Part shown: positions 32,343-39,863 of the stretch, in pieces
Numbering within the stretch: position 1 is the stretch's first letter
Layout of the letters: each line of letters begins with the position of its first letter
Assembly (NCBI GenBank): GCA_025361205.1
Contig: JANYAS010000158.1
Span: 1 to 48,355 of the forward strand
Source of the DNA: Holophagaceae bacterium
Lineage (GTDB): Bacteria > Acidobacteriota > Holophagae > Holophagales > Holophagaceae
Direction: 5' to 3'
DNA: 48,355 nucleotides
Position numbers and translations under genes: made by a program
The notes under the pieces: model-generated
Seen by the model: the letters and a program-made list of their open reading frames with translations, nothing else
Databases searched by the model: none
Told to the model about the DNA's origin: nothing

Positions 32343-34730
32343 TCATTTGCCCAGGGTGAGTTCGATGATTCCGGCCATGCCCCCGGTCCAGTTCCGCAGC
32401 CGCCAGGTTTTGATCAGGGCCTGGGCCTTGGCGGACCCGGAGAAGGGCTGGCTGAAGACCGCCGACACCACCTGCCCGGAGTTGTCCACTTTTAGCTCCA
32501 GTTCCGTGCCTGAGGGCATGCCAGCCAGCGTCGCTGCCAGGGCCGGATCCTTCAGCCGCGCACTCAATTCGCTGCGCAGGGCCGGCAGATCGGAAGTGCC
32601 CGTGATTCCCGAGAAGGCCAGGATGCGGAGGCCCGCAGCAGCCTTGGCCGCATCATTGCGAACCCGCCCTTCCTGAGCGGCCTCCCGGTGTGCCAAGCGG
32701 TCCTGAGCCACGACCTCCATCACGGCGAAAGCCGGGGCCGACTTCATCAGCATGGGTGCCGGGGCGTTAGCCACGCACCGTGAGGCGTTGCCTCCCACCG
32801 CCGCGTCGGCCACACCTTCGGGCAGCGGCAGGGGCTGGGTGACGGTGGTGCTGTGGCCACCAGCGTTCCGCACCTGCGTATCCACCGCCACGAAGGAGGT
32901 GTAGGCCGTGAGCAGGCTATAGGCGAGGCCCAGACGGGTGACCTCCGCCTTCCGGCCTTCGTCCTGGCCGAACTGATCGTAGTCCGACAGCATCTGGATG
33001 CGCTGGCGGGCCCAGAGCTGGCGCAGGGCGCCGTGATTGCGGTCCTTCACTTGCCCCACTTCGAAGGTCTGACTCCAGGGGCCGGCGCCGCTCACGCCCG
33101 ACAGCGTTACCGTGCCCTTGGCCTCGCCGGTCCACTTGCCCAGGCAGATCACCGGCCGATCCGCCAGCACGTCCGGCAGCTGGATGGGTTCGAGGTCCTG
33201 CACCTGGAAGCCGTTCGTGGTGAGCTTCAAGTTGGTGAGCACGGGCGACGAGACGTAGGCGCGGAAGCGCTCGGCCTCGGCGGCCGCCTGCTCGGGCTTC
33301 GTGATGACGAAGGCCTCGCCCTGGCCCGCGTGGGCCATGCCCTCGATGAGGTGGCGGTTCACGGAGGAACCGATGCCGAAGGTGAAGAGGTTGGCGGAGC
33401 CCAGGTTCTTCCGGATGATGTCGAAGACCTGGCCATCGGCGCTGATGAAACCGTCCGTGGAGACCACAAAAGTGCGCGAGATGCCCGAGACCCGGGGCAG
33501 GCCCAGGGCCCGGCGCATGGCGCTACCCAGCTCCGTGCCGCCGCCGCCGTTCTGGGAGCGCACGAAGGCGAGGGCCTGTTGCGCGTTCTCCGGCGAGGCG
33601 GGCTGCGACGAAGGCGACCAGAGCGCCGAGCTGCCTTCGAAGACCATCACGTTGAAGAGATCCTGAGGCCGCAGGCCCTGAATCATCTCCTTCATGAGCA
33701 CCTTCGATACTTCGATGGGAAAGCCCATCTGGCTGCCGGAGACATCCATGATGAAGACGTATTCCCGGGGCGGCAGATCCTTCGGCGTCACCCGCTTGGG
33801 CGGCTGGGCCATGAGCAGGAAGGTGTTCTCACCCTTCGCCTGATTCAGCAACAGGCCCGACTGCACGGCACCGCCCGCCAGCTGGTACTTCACGATGACA
33901 TCACGGTTGCCGCCGTGGGCTTCGGAAGCATCCAGCCGCAGCGTGGCGTCGGCCTTCCCATCGAAAGCGATGGAGGTCTTGTGCGTATCGCAGGCCATGC
34001 GCTGGATGGCCAGGCCCGCCGCCAGCTTCACCTCCAGGTCGAAGGTGGTCGCCGGCAGCTCACCCGAATGGGTATAGGGATTGGCCACCCACGGCTCGCC
34101 ATTACTCGATTCGGTCCCCGCCTTCCCGGCATAGCGCGGACCCACCACGGTCGGATAGATGAAGGCATAGGTGCCTTCCGTGGGCACCAGCAGTTCCGTG
34201 TAGGACAGTTCCACGCGAATCTCGTCACCGGGGAGGATGTTCGCCACGTTCATCTGGAAGACGTTGGGCCGCTGCTGCTCCAGCAGCGACGCGCTGCGCC
34301 CCTGCTGCTTGGCTTGCTCGTAGTCCGCCCGAGCCTGGCCCCGCTCCTTGATCTGGGCCTTCAGCACCCGCTCGCCGATGGTCATCGTCATGCCGTAAAC
34401 GGCAGAGCGCGTGGAGCCCGGAAACACGTAGATGGCCTCCAGGGCCTTCGTGCCCGTGTTCCGGTAGACCTGGGTCACCTTCACATCGGCGATGACGCCC
34501 GCGATGGCCACCTTGGCCGAGGTGGACTTCAGCGGCAGCTGGTCCACGGAAGCATCGTCGCTCTTCACGAAGAAATAAGGAGAGAGGCTCGTATCGGCGG
34601 CTTCGCCCGGCTGCTCGGGGTCCACGTGGACCGGCATCGATGGTCTACGGACGGGACTCTGTCCCATCACGAGGGGCGGCAGCCCGGCACAGCAGGCGAA
34701 CAGGATGGCGGTGGAGCGGTGCAGCGACAT
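32343..34730 (-). CDS. VIT and vWA domain protein, exported
   Basis: A 795-aa exported protein. A signal peptide (about 1-23) is followed by a VIT domain (about 55-190: VTQVYRNTGTKALEAIYVFP, LPGDEIRVELSYTELL) and a von Willebrand A domain (about 320-500) with the metal-ion site DVSGSQMG near residue 327. The C-terminal about 250 residues have no clear family. This VIT-vWA pair resembles inter-alpha-trypsin-inhibitor heavy-chain-like proteins and sortase-target proteins, but no sorting signal or membrane tail is seen. In other genomes such genes sit beside ECF sigma/anti-sigma genes; here that pair lies upstream (37126-38768), beyond a mobile element. Secreted or periplasmic. Confidence 0.85.
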   Translation of the reverse strand: MSLHRSTAILFACCAGLPPLVMGQSPVRRPSMPVHVDPEQPGEAADTSLSPYFFVKSDDASVDQLPLKSTSAKVAIAGVIADVKVTQVYRNTGTKALEAIYVFPGSTRSAVYGMTMTIGERVLKAQIKERGQARADYEQAKQQGRSASLLEQQRPNVFQMNVANILPGDEIRVELSYTELLVPTEGTYAFIYPTVVGPRYAGKAGTESSNGEPWVANPYTHSGELPATTFDLEVKLAAGLAIQRMACDTHKTSIAFDGKADATLRLDASEAHGGNRDVIVKYQLAGGAVQSGLLLNQAKGENTFLLMAQPPKRVTPKDLPPREYVFIMDVSGSQMGFPIEVSKVLMKEMIQGLRPQDLFNVMVFEGSSALWSPSSQPASPENAQQALAFVRSQNGGGGTELGSAMRRALGLPRVSGISRTFVVSTDGFISADGQVFDIIRKNLGSANLFTFGIGSSVNRHLIEGMAHAGQGEAFVITKPEQAAAEAERFRAYVSSPVLTNLKLTTNGFQVQDLEPIQLPDVLADRPVICLGKWTGEAKGTVTLSGVSGAGPWSQTFEVGQVKDRNHGALRQLWARQRIQMLSDYDQFGQDEGRKAEVTRLGLAYSLLTAYTSFVAVDTQVRNAGGHSTTVTQPLPLPEGVADAAVGGNASRCVANAPAPMLMKSAPAFAVMEVVAQDRLAHREAAQEGRVRNDAAKAAAGLRILAFSGITGTSDLPALRSELSARLKDPALAATLAGMPSGTELELKVDNSGQVVSAVFSQPFSGSAKAQALIKTWRLRNWTGGMAGIIELTLGK

Positions 34731-34889
34731 GGGTTCCTCCAGGGGGCCGCACCGGAGTGGCGCGGTTCAGGGGGGAATGCCGCGGGATTCGGATTCCTTT
34801 CAACGGGTTGTTTCTTATTTTTTCCGGCCATTCGGAAACGCCAGGAATGCAGCGTCCACAGCCGAGGCCTCCAGAAAAAACATTCTTAT

Positions 34890-34952
34890 CCACCGATGAA
34901 CACCGATTAGAAAATCATTCTTTTATCGGTGTGCATCGGTGTTCATCGGTGG
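34890..34952. repeat. Intergenic hairpin with CATCGGTG subrepeats
   Basis: CCACCGATGAACACCGAT (from 34890) faces ATCGGTGTGCATCGGTG and TTCATCGGTGG (34925-34952), with about 16 nt between. The right arm holds three tandem ATCGGTG units. It lies upstream of the VIT/vWA gene and next to the left end of the Tn3-like element. It resembles the widespread intergenic motif TTCATCGGTGG seen in diverse bacteria. Confidence 0.65.
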
Positions 34953-34980
34953 CCCATTATCTTTTTTTGCGGCTGGTGTT

Positions 34981-35036
34981 GGAGTAGTCCCAACAGTCCT
35001 GCCACCAGGGGCTAAGTTTTGTTCAGTCTTGTGAAC
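34981..35036 (+). repeat. Left terminal inverted repeat of the Tn3-like element
   Basis: 56 bp starting GGAGTAGTCCCAAC and containing AGGGGCTAAGTTTTGTTCAG. It matches the reverse complement of 37038-37093 at 49 positions. Confidence 0.85.
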
Positions 35037-35140
35037 GCGGGCGGTAGAATGGCGGGCTGACGCTATCGAAGAGCCACGAAGAGTTCCAACGAAAGGAACG
35101 GATCAGGGGCCGCCTCGCCAGAGCGGCCTTTCATCTTGAG

Positions 35141-35761
35141 ATGGCGGAGCTGGAACGCACCTGGGCCATCGTGTCCGCCCAGCGGGAGGGGCTGACCCTT
35201 CGTGAGATCGCAGCCCAGGTGGGTTTGGGGCCCACCCGCGTCCACCAGATCGTCACCAGCCCCCAAGCGGAGCTGATGGAACAGGCCCTTTCGGTTCTCC
35301 GGGAAGTGGGATGGCCCGGGCCGGAAGGTCCCTCGCCGGACGTGGCGGAGCAGATTTCAGACTGCCTCACAGAAGAGGCTGCGATGTTGGCCACCTGTGC
35401 GGGTTGGCTTGAGGCCCTTGCCGCCGGGGAGGGGCCGAGGGTGAATCTCAGACCGGATGAGGACTGGCCTGGAACCCACTACGTCCCGGTCGACCAAGGC
35501 CGCATCGTCCAGGTGCTTCAGAGGATCGCCCATGACCTGGAGGAACTGGCCCGAGCGCGGCGTGTGGCGGACATGTCTTCCAGCGCGGAGGAAGTGGACC
35601 CACGCCTGCGCCTGCGCCGCCGCCTTGCGGAGCCTCCCATCAAGCTCCAACGGAAAGGCTCCAGCACACGCCAGGGCCAGCAGGCCTGGGAGAACTACGA
35701 AGACCAGCACCGGAAAGCCGGTCTCCCGGTCCCACCAAATCCTTACCGGCACCTGGGATGA
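35141..35761 (+). CDS. HTH protein carried by the Tn3-like element
   Basis: A 206-aa protein with an N-terminal helix-turn-helix (LTLREIAAQVGLGPTRVHQIV, about residues 18-40) of the sigma-70 region 4/MerR-like kind. A middle helical part is followed by a basic C-terminus (LRLRRRLAEPPIKLQRK). The frame stays open back to 35048 and reads a plausible helical extension (SHEEFQRKERIRGRLARAAF), so the real start may be upstream, perhaps at a non-ATG codon near 35057. It converges with yafQ, 3 nt apart. Possibly a transcription regulator of the element; cargo role unknown. Confidence 0.65.
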   Translation: MAELERTWAIVSAQREGLTLREIAAQVGLGPTRVHQIVTSPQAELMEQALSVLREVGWPGPEGPSPDVAEQISDCLTEEAAMLATCAGWLEALAAGEGPRVNLRPDEDWPGTHYVPVDQGRIVQVLQRIAHDLEELARARRVADMSSSAEEVDPRLRLRRRLAEPPIKLQRKGSSTRQGQQAWENYEDQHRKAGLPVPPNPYRHLG

Positions 35762-35764
35762 AAG

Positions 35765-36046
35765 CTACAGCCCAAGCACGCTGTGAGACCCCAAACGAAC
35801 GAGCTGGAGCGTATCGTCGTCCGGCTTTCGGTAAATCAGAACCAGGTCAGGCTTGATGTGGCAGTCCCGGTGGTCCTTCCAGTTTCCGGTCAGGGCGTGA
35901 TCCCAGAACCGGGGCGGTAGGGATTGGTCTGTCATCAGCAGTTGAAACACTGGAACCAGGATCGCTTCAACGTCCCGATGCTTTGGAGTGGCCTGGACCC
36001 GCTTGAAATCGCGCTTGAACGCGCCCGTGTGTTCAATGGTCCGCAT
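35765..36046 (-). CDS. yafQ: YafQ-family mRNA interferase toxin
   Basis: A 93-aa RelE-superfamily toxin of the YafQ type, which cuts mRNA on the ribosome. HALTGNWKDHRDCHIKPDLVLIYRK matches the YafQ core, keeping the catalytic His of DHALTG, His of CHIKPD and its Asp, plus the late His of GSHSVL. The residue equal to E. coli Phe91 at the very end is not Phe (ends SVLGL). Its start overlaps the dinJ stop by 14 nt, as usual for coupled antitoxin-toxin pairs. Cargo of the Tn3-like element. Confidence 0.9.
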   Translation of the reverse strand: MRTIEHTGAFKRDFKRVQATPKHRDVEAILVPVFQLLMTDQSLPPRFWDHALTGNWKDHRDCHIKPDLVLIYRKPDDDTLQLVRLGSHSVLGL

Positions 36047-36296
36047 TGAGATCGGCCATCAGGGCTTCGATGTTGTCGAAACGCTGGAGCTTGCCTTCTC
36101 GGGCTTCCCTCATGGCCGCGATGGTTTCCTCGTTGGGGATGAGGGGCTCGAAGGGCAAGGCCTTCTCGTGGGCGACGCGGGTCAGCATGAGCCGGAAAGC
36201 GTCGGACACGGTGAGTCCCACCGACGCCAGTACGGCGGCGGCCTCGTTCTTGATGTCCTCGTCGATGCGAGCCCGGACAACAGCATTGGCCGACAT
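36033..36296 (-). CDS. dinJ: DinJ/RelB-family antitoxin
   Basis: An 87-aa antitoxin. The N-terminal ribbon-helix-helix (NAVVRARIDEDIKNEAAAVL, then GLTVSDAFRLMLTRVAHEKALPF) is the diagnostic DinJ pattern and binds the operator; the C-terminal part wraps the YafQ toxin. It is the first gene of the pair. A perfect 9-bp palindrome 11 nt upstream of its start is the likely autoregulatory operator. Confidence 0.92.
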   Translation of the reverse strand: MSANAVVRARIDEDIKNEAAAVLASVGLTVSDAFRLMLTRVAHEKALPFEPLIPNEETIAAMREAREGKLQRFDNIEALMADLNADH

Positions 36297-36306
36297 GATT
36301 CACCTC

Positions 36307-36325
36307 TGAGCTACATTGTAGCTCA
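36307..36325. promoter_or_regulatory. Operator palindrome of dinJ-yafQ
   Basis: TGAGCTACA-T-TGTAGCTCA is a perfect 9-bp inverted repeat with a 1-nt centre, just upstream of dinJ. This is the expected site and form for binding of a ribbon-helix-helix DinJ dimer. Function inferred. Confidence 0.75.
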
Positions 36326-36448
36326 TCTTGAGGGTGATGCCAGGAGAGGCGTATTATTTGTATTAGAGACTGAATGCTATGAGCACCCGCCCGCGCCGTC
36401 ACTGCGTTTCCGAAGCCCAAAATCCGGGGAGTTTAATTAATACAGAAG

Positions 36449-37051
36449 ATGGCCATCTACTGCCGGGTTTCCACGGCAGACCAATCCTGTGAACGCCAGG
36501 AACGAGACCTCCTCGCCTACGCCGACCGGGCGGGCTTCGAGGTGGCCGGGATCTGGAAGGAGACCGCCTCCGGCAACAAGGACCAACGCCCCGAACGCAA
36601 GAAGGTAATGGCCCTCGCCCAGGACCGGCGCATCGACGGAATTCTTGTGACGGAGCTGACCCGGTGGGGAAGGAGCACCCTGGACTTGGTGCAGACGCTC
36701 CAAGGCCTCCAGGCCTGGAACGTCTCCCTGATCGCCCAGACGGGTCTCCAGTTCGACCTGAGCACGCCCCAGGGCAAGCTCATCGCCTCGCTTATGGCCG
36801 CCCTAGCTGAATTCGAGCGGGACCTTTTGCGGGAGCGCATCCGTTCGGGCTTCGCCGCCGCCAAGGCTCGGGGCCGGACCTTCGGGCGAAAGAAGGGAGA
36901 ACGCCCCAAGGCGGATCGCCTGGCCCCCAAGGTCATCCGGTTATCAGGGGAGGGACGCTCTTACAGGCTCATTGCCAAAGAGCTTGGGGTCAGCATCAAC
37001 ACGGTGATGGGCATTGTTCATCGCCACCGCGAGACATGTTCACCAACCTGA
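36449..37051 (+). CDS. tnpR: Small serine recombinase (resolvase)
   Basis: A 200-aa resolvase/invertase. The catalytic Ser lies in IYCRVSTADQ (residue about 8). LVTELTRWGRSTLDLVQTLQ, GKLIASLMAALAEFERDLLRERIRSGFAAAK and the C-terminal HTH (YRLIAKELGVSINTVMGI) are all typical. It resolves cointegrates in Tn3-type transposition. The stop codon lies within the right terminal repeat. A ribosome-binding site is weak (GGGGAG at 17 nt). The 120-bp AT-rich gap between dinJ and this gene is where a res site is expected. Confidence 0.9.
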   Translation: MAIYCRVSTADQSCERQERDLLAYADRAGFEVAGIWKETASGNKDQRPERKKVMALAQDRRIDGILVTELTRWGRSTLDLVQTLQGLQAWNVSLIAQTGLQFDLSTPQGKLIASLMAALAEFERDLLRERIRSGFAAAKARGRTFGRKKGERPKADRLAPKVIRLSGEGRSYRLIAKELGVSINTVMGIVHRHRETCSPT

Positions 37052-37093
37052 ACAAAACTTGGCCCCTGGTGACAGGATTGTTGGGACTACCCC
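37038..37093 (-). repeat. Right terminal inverted repeat of the Tn3-like element
   Basis: Read inward from 37093 it begins GGGGTAGTCCCAACAATCC and contains CCAAGTTTTGTTCAG. It matches the left repeat at 49 of 56 positions. The last codons of the resolvase lie inside it. Confidence 0.85.
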
Positions 37094-37125
37094 GTGTGGA
37101 TCGGCATGAATTCAGTGGCGAGCTT

Positions 37126-38175
37126 TCATTTCGTCGGCGGGTATATTCGCGCCCGGAACCCATCCACGGGGCCCGTCTCTGGCAGTCTTGCCGGATTGGC
37201 CCCGGGGTTGTCCAGCAGGTAGAGGTCCAACACATCGCCCGCGACCAGGCGCACCTGGCAGCGCCACTGCACCCGTACGCCGCTGCGGCCTTCCCGGACT
37301 GGCAGCACCGCGACGCCGGAGGCCCCGCGCTTCAGGAGCACCAGCTGAGCCCTCCGCGGCCCAGTTACAGTCACTTGGGTGGCGCCATCGGGCTGGAGTT
37401 CCAGGGTCCAAGTCGGCGCGGGGGCCGGCCTTTGAGCTGGCGCGTATGCAGCCATGTCCGCCCTCTGCGCTATCGAACCGCCGGCCATGGCCTTGGCGGC
37501 GGGGGGCGGCTGGGGCGTGGGCGCGATGACCTCCATGACGGCGGCGGCGACGGGGCGCGGTGTCTCAGCCTCGGACTTTTTTGCCTGGTTGTCCTGGGCC
37601 CCCCTGCGACCGGCGCCCTGCATCCTGGCCCGGGCTATATCCTCCCTGGCGGATGCGATGGCCACCGCCCCGGCCAGCTGTGGCTCGAAGGTCGGCGTTG
37701 CGGACGCGGGGGCTGCCGGCACCTGGAGCGACTTGGCCTTTTCCTTCAGTGGGGCAATCGGAAGAGCCTTCGCCGCCAGAGGGGCCTGAGCCTGGATCCC
37801 GGTCGGTGCGACGAGGCTGTTCGCCTCCGGCGTCGGCGCGGCTTCCTGCCTGGCCAGCGGTGGCATGGACTGGGGGCTGCGCAGGTACGCCAGCCCCGCC
37901 GTGGCCGCCACGATCAGGCTGGCCGCCGCGCCCAATACCCCTGTGCGACGCCAAAAGGGAACGATCCTCGGGGTTGCGACCGGCGCGAGGGCCACCAGCA
38001 GCTGGGCCTTTGCGGCGGGATCCGCCAGGAGCTCCCGCAGGGCTTCTTCATCCATCAAGGCATCGAAGATGTCCTGATGGCCCAGGGCCGCAGCAAAGAG
38101 CCTCCTGCGCTCATCCCCGGTGAGCGTCCCCGTGGCATAACCGCCCAGCAGCTTCTCGGCCTCGGCATGCTTCAT
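37126..38175 (-). CDS. Putative membrane anti-sigma factor
   Basis: A 349-aa protein. A helical cytoplasmic N-terminus (KHAEAEKLLGGYATGTLTGDE, resembling the N-terminal anti-sigma fold but without a zinc motif) is followed by one membrane helix (LGAAASLIVAATAGLAYL, about 80-97), a long Ala/Pro-rich linker and a C-terminal beta-rich domain (WTLELQPDGATQVTVTG ... LDLYLLDNPG) outside. It overlaps the sigma-factor stop by 4 nt, which strongly suggests the two work as a pair. The anti-sigma role is inferred from context and layout. Confidence 0.7.
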   Translation of the reverse strand: MKHAEAEKLLGGYATGTLTGDERRRLFAAALGHQDIFDALMDEEALRELLADPAAKAQLLVALAPVATPRIVPFWRRTGVLGAAASLIVAATAGLAYLRSPQSMPPLARQEAAPTPEANSLVAPTGIQAQAPLAAKALPIAPLKEKAKSLQVPAAPASATPTFEPQLAGAVAIASAREDIARARMQGAGRRGAQDNQAKKSEAETPRPVAAAVMEVIAPTPQPPPAAKAMAGGSIAQRADMAAYAPAQRPAPAPTWTLELQPDGATQVTVTGPRRAQLVLLKRGASGVAVLPVREGRSGVRVQWRCQVRLVAGDVLDLYLLDNPGANPARLPETGPVDGFRARIYPPTK

Positions 38176-38768
38176 GGCGCCCCCGTTCCGCCCACTGCGT
38201 TCCGGCGCCCTTCCCAGCTCCCGCCCAGGGTGTCCAGCAGCTGCTTGCGGCAGCGGTGATCCCAGGTGTAGACGGTATTCAGCGTGGCGGCACCCATCAT
38301 CCCCTGGATCTCCGCAAAGGTCCGCCCCTGGAGTTTGAAGCGGAAGAGGTCGCGGCAGTGTTCGCCCAGGCGCGCGATGCCCCCCATGAGGCGGGCCAGC
38401 AGCTCCTTGCGCTCCAGGACAGCGGCAGGATCCGGCGCGTCCGAGGGCGGCGGAAATGCGTCCACATCCACCAGGTTGAACTCCCCGCGCCGGGCGGCCT
38501 TGCGCCGGTGCGCCGCCAGCTTGAAGCGCAGGATCTGGAAGGCCAGGGGGACCAGGTCCTCCAGCCGGTCGAGCTGCCCGTACTTCTCATGGATCAGCAC
38601 CAGCACCTCCTGCGCCAGGTCCTCCGCATGAGAGCCGGCATAACGGGATGCCGCGAAGGCCACGATCCTTTCACGGAGCTGGGCCAGGACCTCGGCGCGA
38701 GCGTCCAGGGCGGCACCCGCCCCGTCGGGGATGGGCAGGGCGGAGGTCATGGGCAGGTTGAGATTCAT
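38172..38768 (-). CDS. Sigma-70 family (ECF-like) RNA polymerase sigma factor
   Basis: A 198-aa sigma factor with only regions 2 and 4. Region 2 (about 35-95): RIVAFAASRYAGSHAEDLAQ, then EVLVLIHEKYGQ and FQILRFKLAAHRRKAARRGE. Region 4 (about 135-190): LGEHCRDLFRFKLQGRTFAE, then IQGMMGAATLNTVYTWDHRC for the -35 contact. The ribosome-binding site at the chosen ATG (38768) is weak; 38750 is an alternative. It is followed at 4-nt overlap by the putative anti-sigma gene and originally perhaps by the VIT/vWA gene. It is divergent from surE. Confidence 0.85.
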   Translation of the reverse strand: MNLNLPMTSALPIPDGAGAALDARAEVLAQLRERIVAFAASRYAGSHAEDLAQEVLVLIHEKYGQLDRLEDLVPLAFQILRFKLAAHRRKAARRGEFNLVDVDAFPPPSDAPDPAAVLERKELLARLMGGIARLGEHCRDLFRFKLQGRTFAEIQGMMGAATLNTVYTWDHRCRKQLLDTLGGSWEGRRNAVGGTGAP

Positions 38769-38834
38769 GGAACTTCGGGGTGAATTCCATCCTGCCATCG
38801 ATTGGTGGCTAAGCCCACCGGGTAGACTGTCCCC

Positions 38835-39584
38835 ATGTCCGAACGCCTGATCCTGCTCACCAATGATGACGGTTTGTGGGCCCCGGGGCTGGCGACGCTG
38901 GCCCAGGTGGCCTCCGGTTTCGGCCGGGTGGTCACCGTGGCGCCGGACCGCAACCGCTCGGCCATTTCCAGCGCCCTGAGCTTGCACAACATCCTGCGCC
39001 TGAACGAAATCGGACCCGACCGCCACGCCTGCGATGGCACCCCTGTGGACTGCGTGCTGCTGGGCGTCTGTGAAGTCCTGGACCGCCGACCCGACTGGGT
39101 GCTGTCAGGCATCAACCACGGCTTCAACCTGGGCGAGGATGTGTTCTATTCGGGCACCGTGGGCGCGGCCTTCGAGGGGCGGTTGCAGGGTGCCCGGGCG
39201 GCGGCCTTCTCCATCCATCCCCACGGATCGCTGGAGCAGGCGGAACCCTGGATCGCCCATTTCCTGGAGCGCTGGGAGACCATGGACCTGCCCGCCAATC
39301 GCATCTGGAACATCAACTTCCCCAAGGGCGAACCGAAGGGCTTCCGCCTCACGGGCCAGGACAGCCGGGCCTACCATGACCTGGTGGAACGGCGTATGGA
39401 CCCCCGCAGCAGCCCCTATTTCTGGATCGGCGGCGACGCGGGTCCCACCTACGCCAAGGCCCCCGGCAGCGACGCCGAGGCCGTGTTTGATGGCTTTGCC
39501 AGCGTGACCCCCCTGCGCCTCGACCTGGGGTGCCCCGAAACCCTGGCCCGCCAATCTGACTTCGATGCGACCTTCAACGGTTAG
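38835..39584 (+). CDS. surE: 5'/3'-nucleotidase SurE
   Basis: A 249-aa SurE: a metal-dependent phosphatase that removes phosphate from nucleoside monophosphates and short polyphosphate. The N-terminal LLTNDDGLWAPGL (metal ligands Asp-Asp), the APDRNRSA loop, and LSGINHGFNLGEDVFYSGTV (Asn ligand) are intact. Length is normal. First gene of a probable surE-acyP-apt operon; the next gene begins inside its last codons. Confidence 0.95.
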   Translation: MSERLILLTNDDGLWAPGLATLAQVASGFGRVVTVAPDRNRSAISSALSLHNILRLNEIGPDRHACDGTPVDCVLLGVCEVLDRRPDWVLSGINHGFNLGEDVFYSGTVGAAFEGRLQGARAAAFSIHPHGSLEQAEPWIAHFLERWETMDLPANRIWNINFPKGEPKGFRLTGQDSRAYHDLVERRMDPRSSPYFWIGGDAGPTYAKAPGSDAEAVFDGFASVTPLRLDLGCPETLARQSDFDATFNG

Positions 39585-39861
39585 CGGCGCCCAGGTCGCC
39601 TTCCGCGCCCATGGCTCCATTCAGGGCGTGGGCTACCGGCGGTTCGTGGCTCACTTGGCCCAGACCCTCGACCTCGCGGGCTGGGTGCGCAACGACCCAG
39701 ACGGCAGCGTGCACGGGGCGGCCGAAGGACCGGAGGACGCGCTCGAGTTGTTTCGCGCCCGGCTGGCCCAAGGCTCCCCCTACGCCCAGGTGACCCAACT
39801 GGACTGGACCCCGCTGGATGTGCGATCCTCCCTACCCCATCCCTTTGATATCCGTAGGTAG
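39565..39861 (+). CDS. acyP: Acylphosphatase
   Basis: A 98-aa acylphosphatase, hydrolysing carboxyl-phosphate bonds. The signature GSIQGVGYRRF holds the phosphate-binding loop with catalytic Arg, and GWVRNDPDGSVHGAAEG holds the catalytic Asn. It overlaps surE by 20 nt and is followed by apt 2 nt later. Normal length. Confidence 0.92.
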   Translation: MRPSTVSGAQVAFRAHGSIQGVGYRRFVAHLAQTLDLAGWVRNDPDGSVHGAAEGPEDALELFRARLAQGSPYAQVTQLDWTPLDVRSSLPHPFDIRR

Positions 39862-39863
39862 CC

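Larger units (their letters stand above)
34981..37093. mobile_element. Tn3-like element without transposase (TALE-like)
   Basis: A 2113-bp unit bounded by 56-bp imperfect terminal inverted repeats (49 of 56 matching). The outer 36 bp of each start GGGG/GGAG and end TAAG/CAAG, as Tn3-family ends do (GGGG...TAAG, about 38 bp). The flanking pentamers GTGTT (34976-34980) and GTGTG (37094-37098) are a near-perfect 5-bp target duplication, also the Tn3 size. Inside are an HTH protein, a dinJ-yafQ toxin-antitoxin pair and a serine resolvase; the tnpA transposase is absent. Elements of this build need a helper transposase. Seen directly: ends, genes, flanks; the family assignment is inference. Confidence 0.8.
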
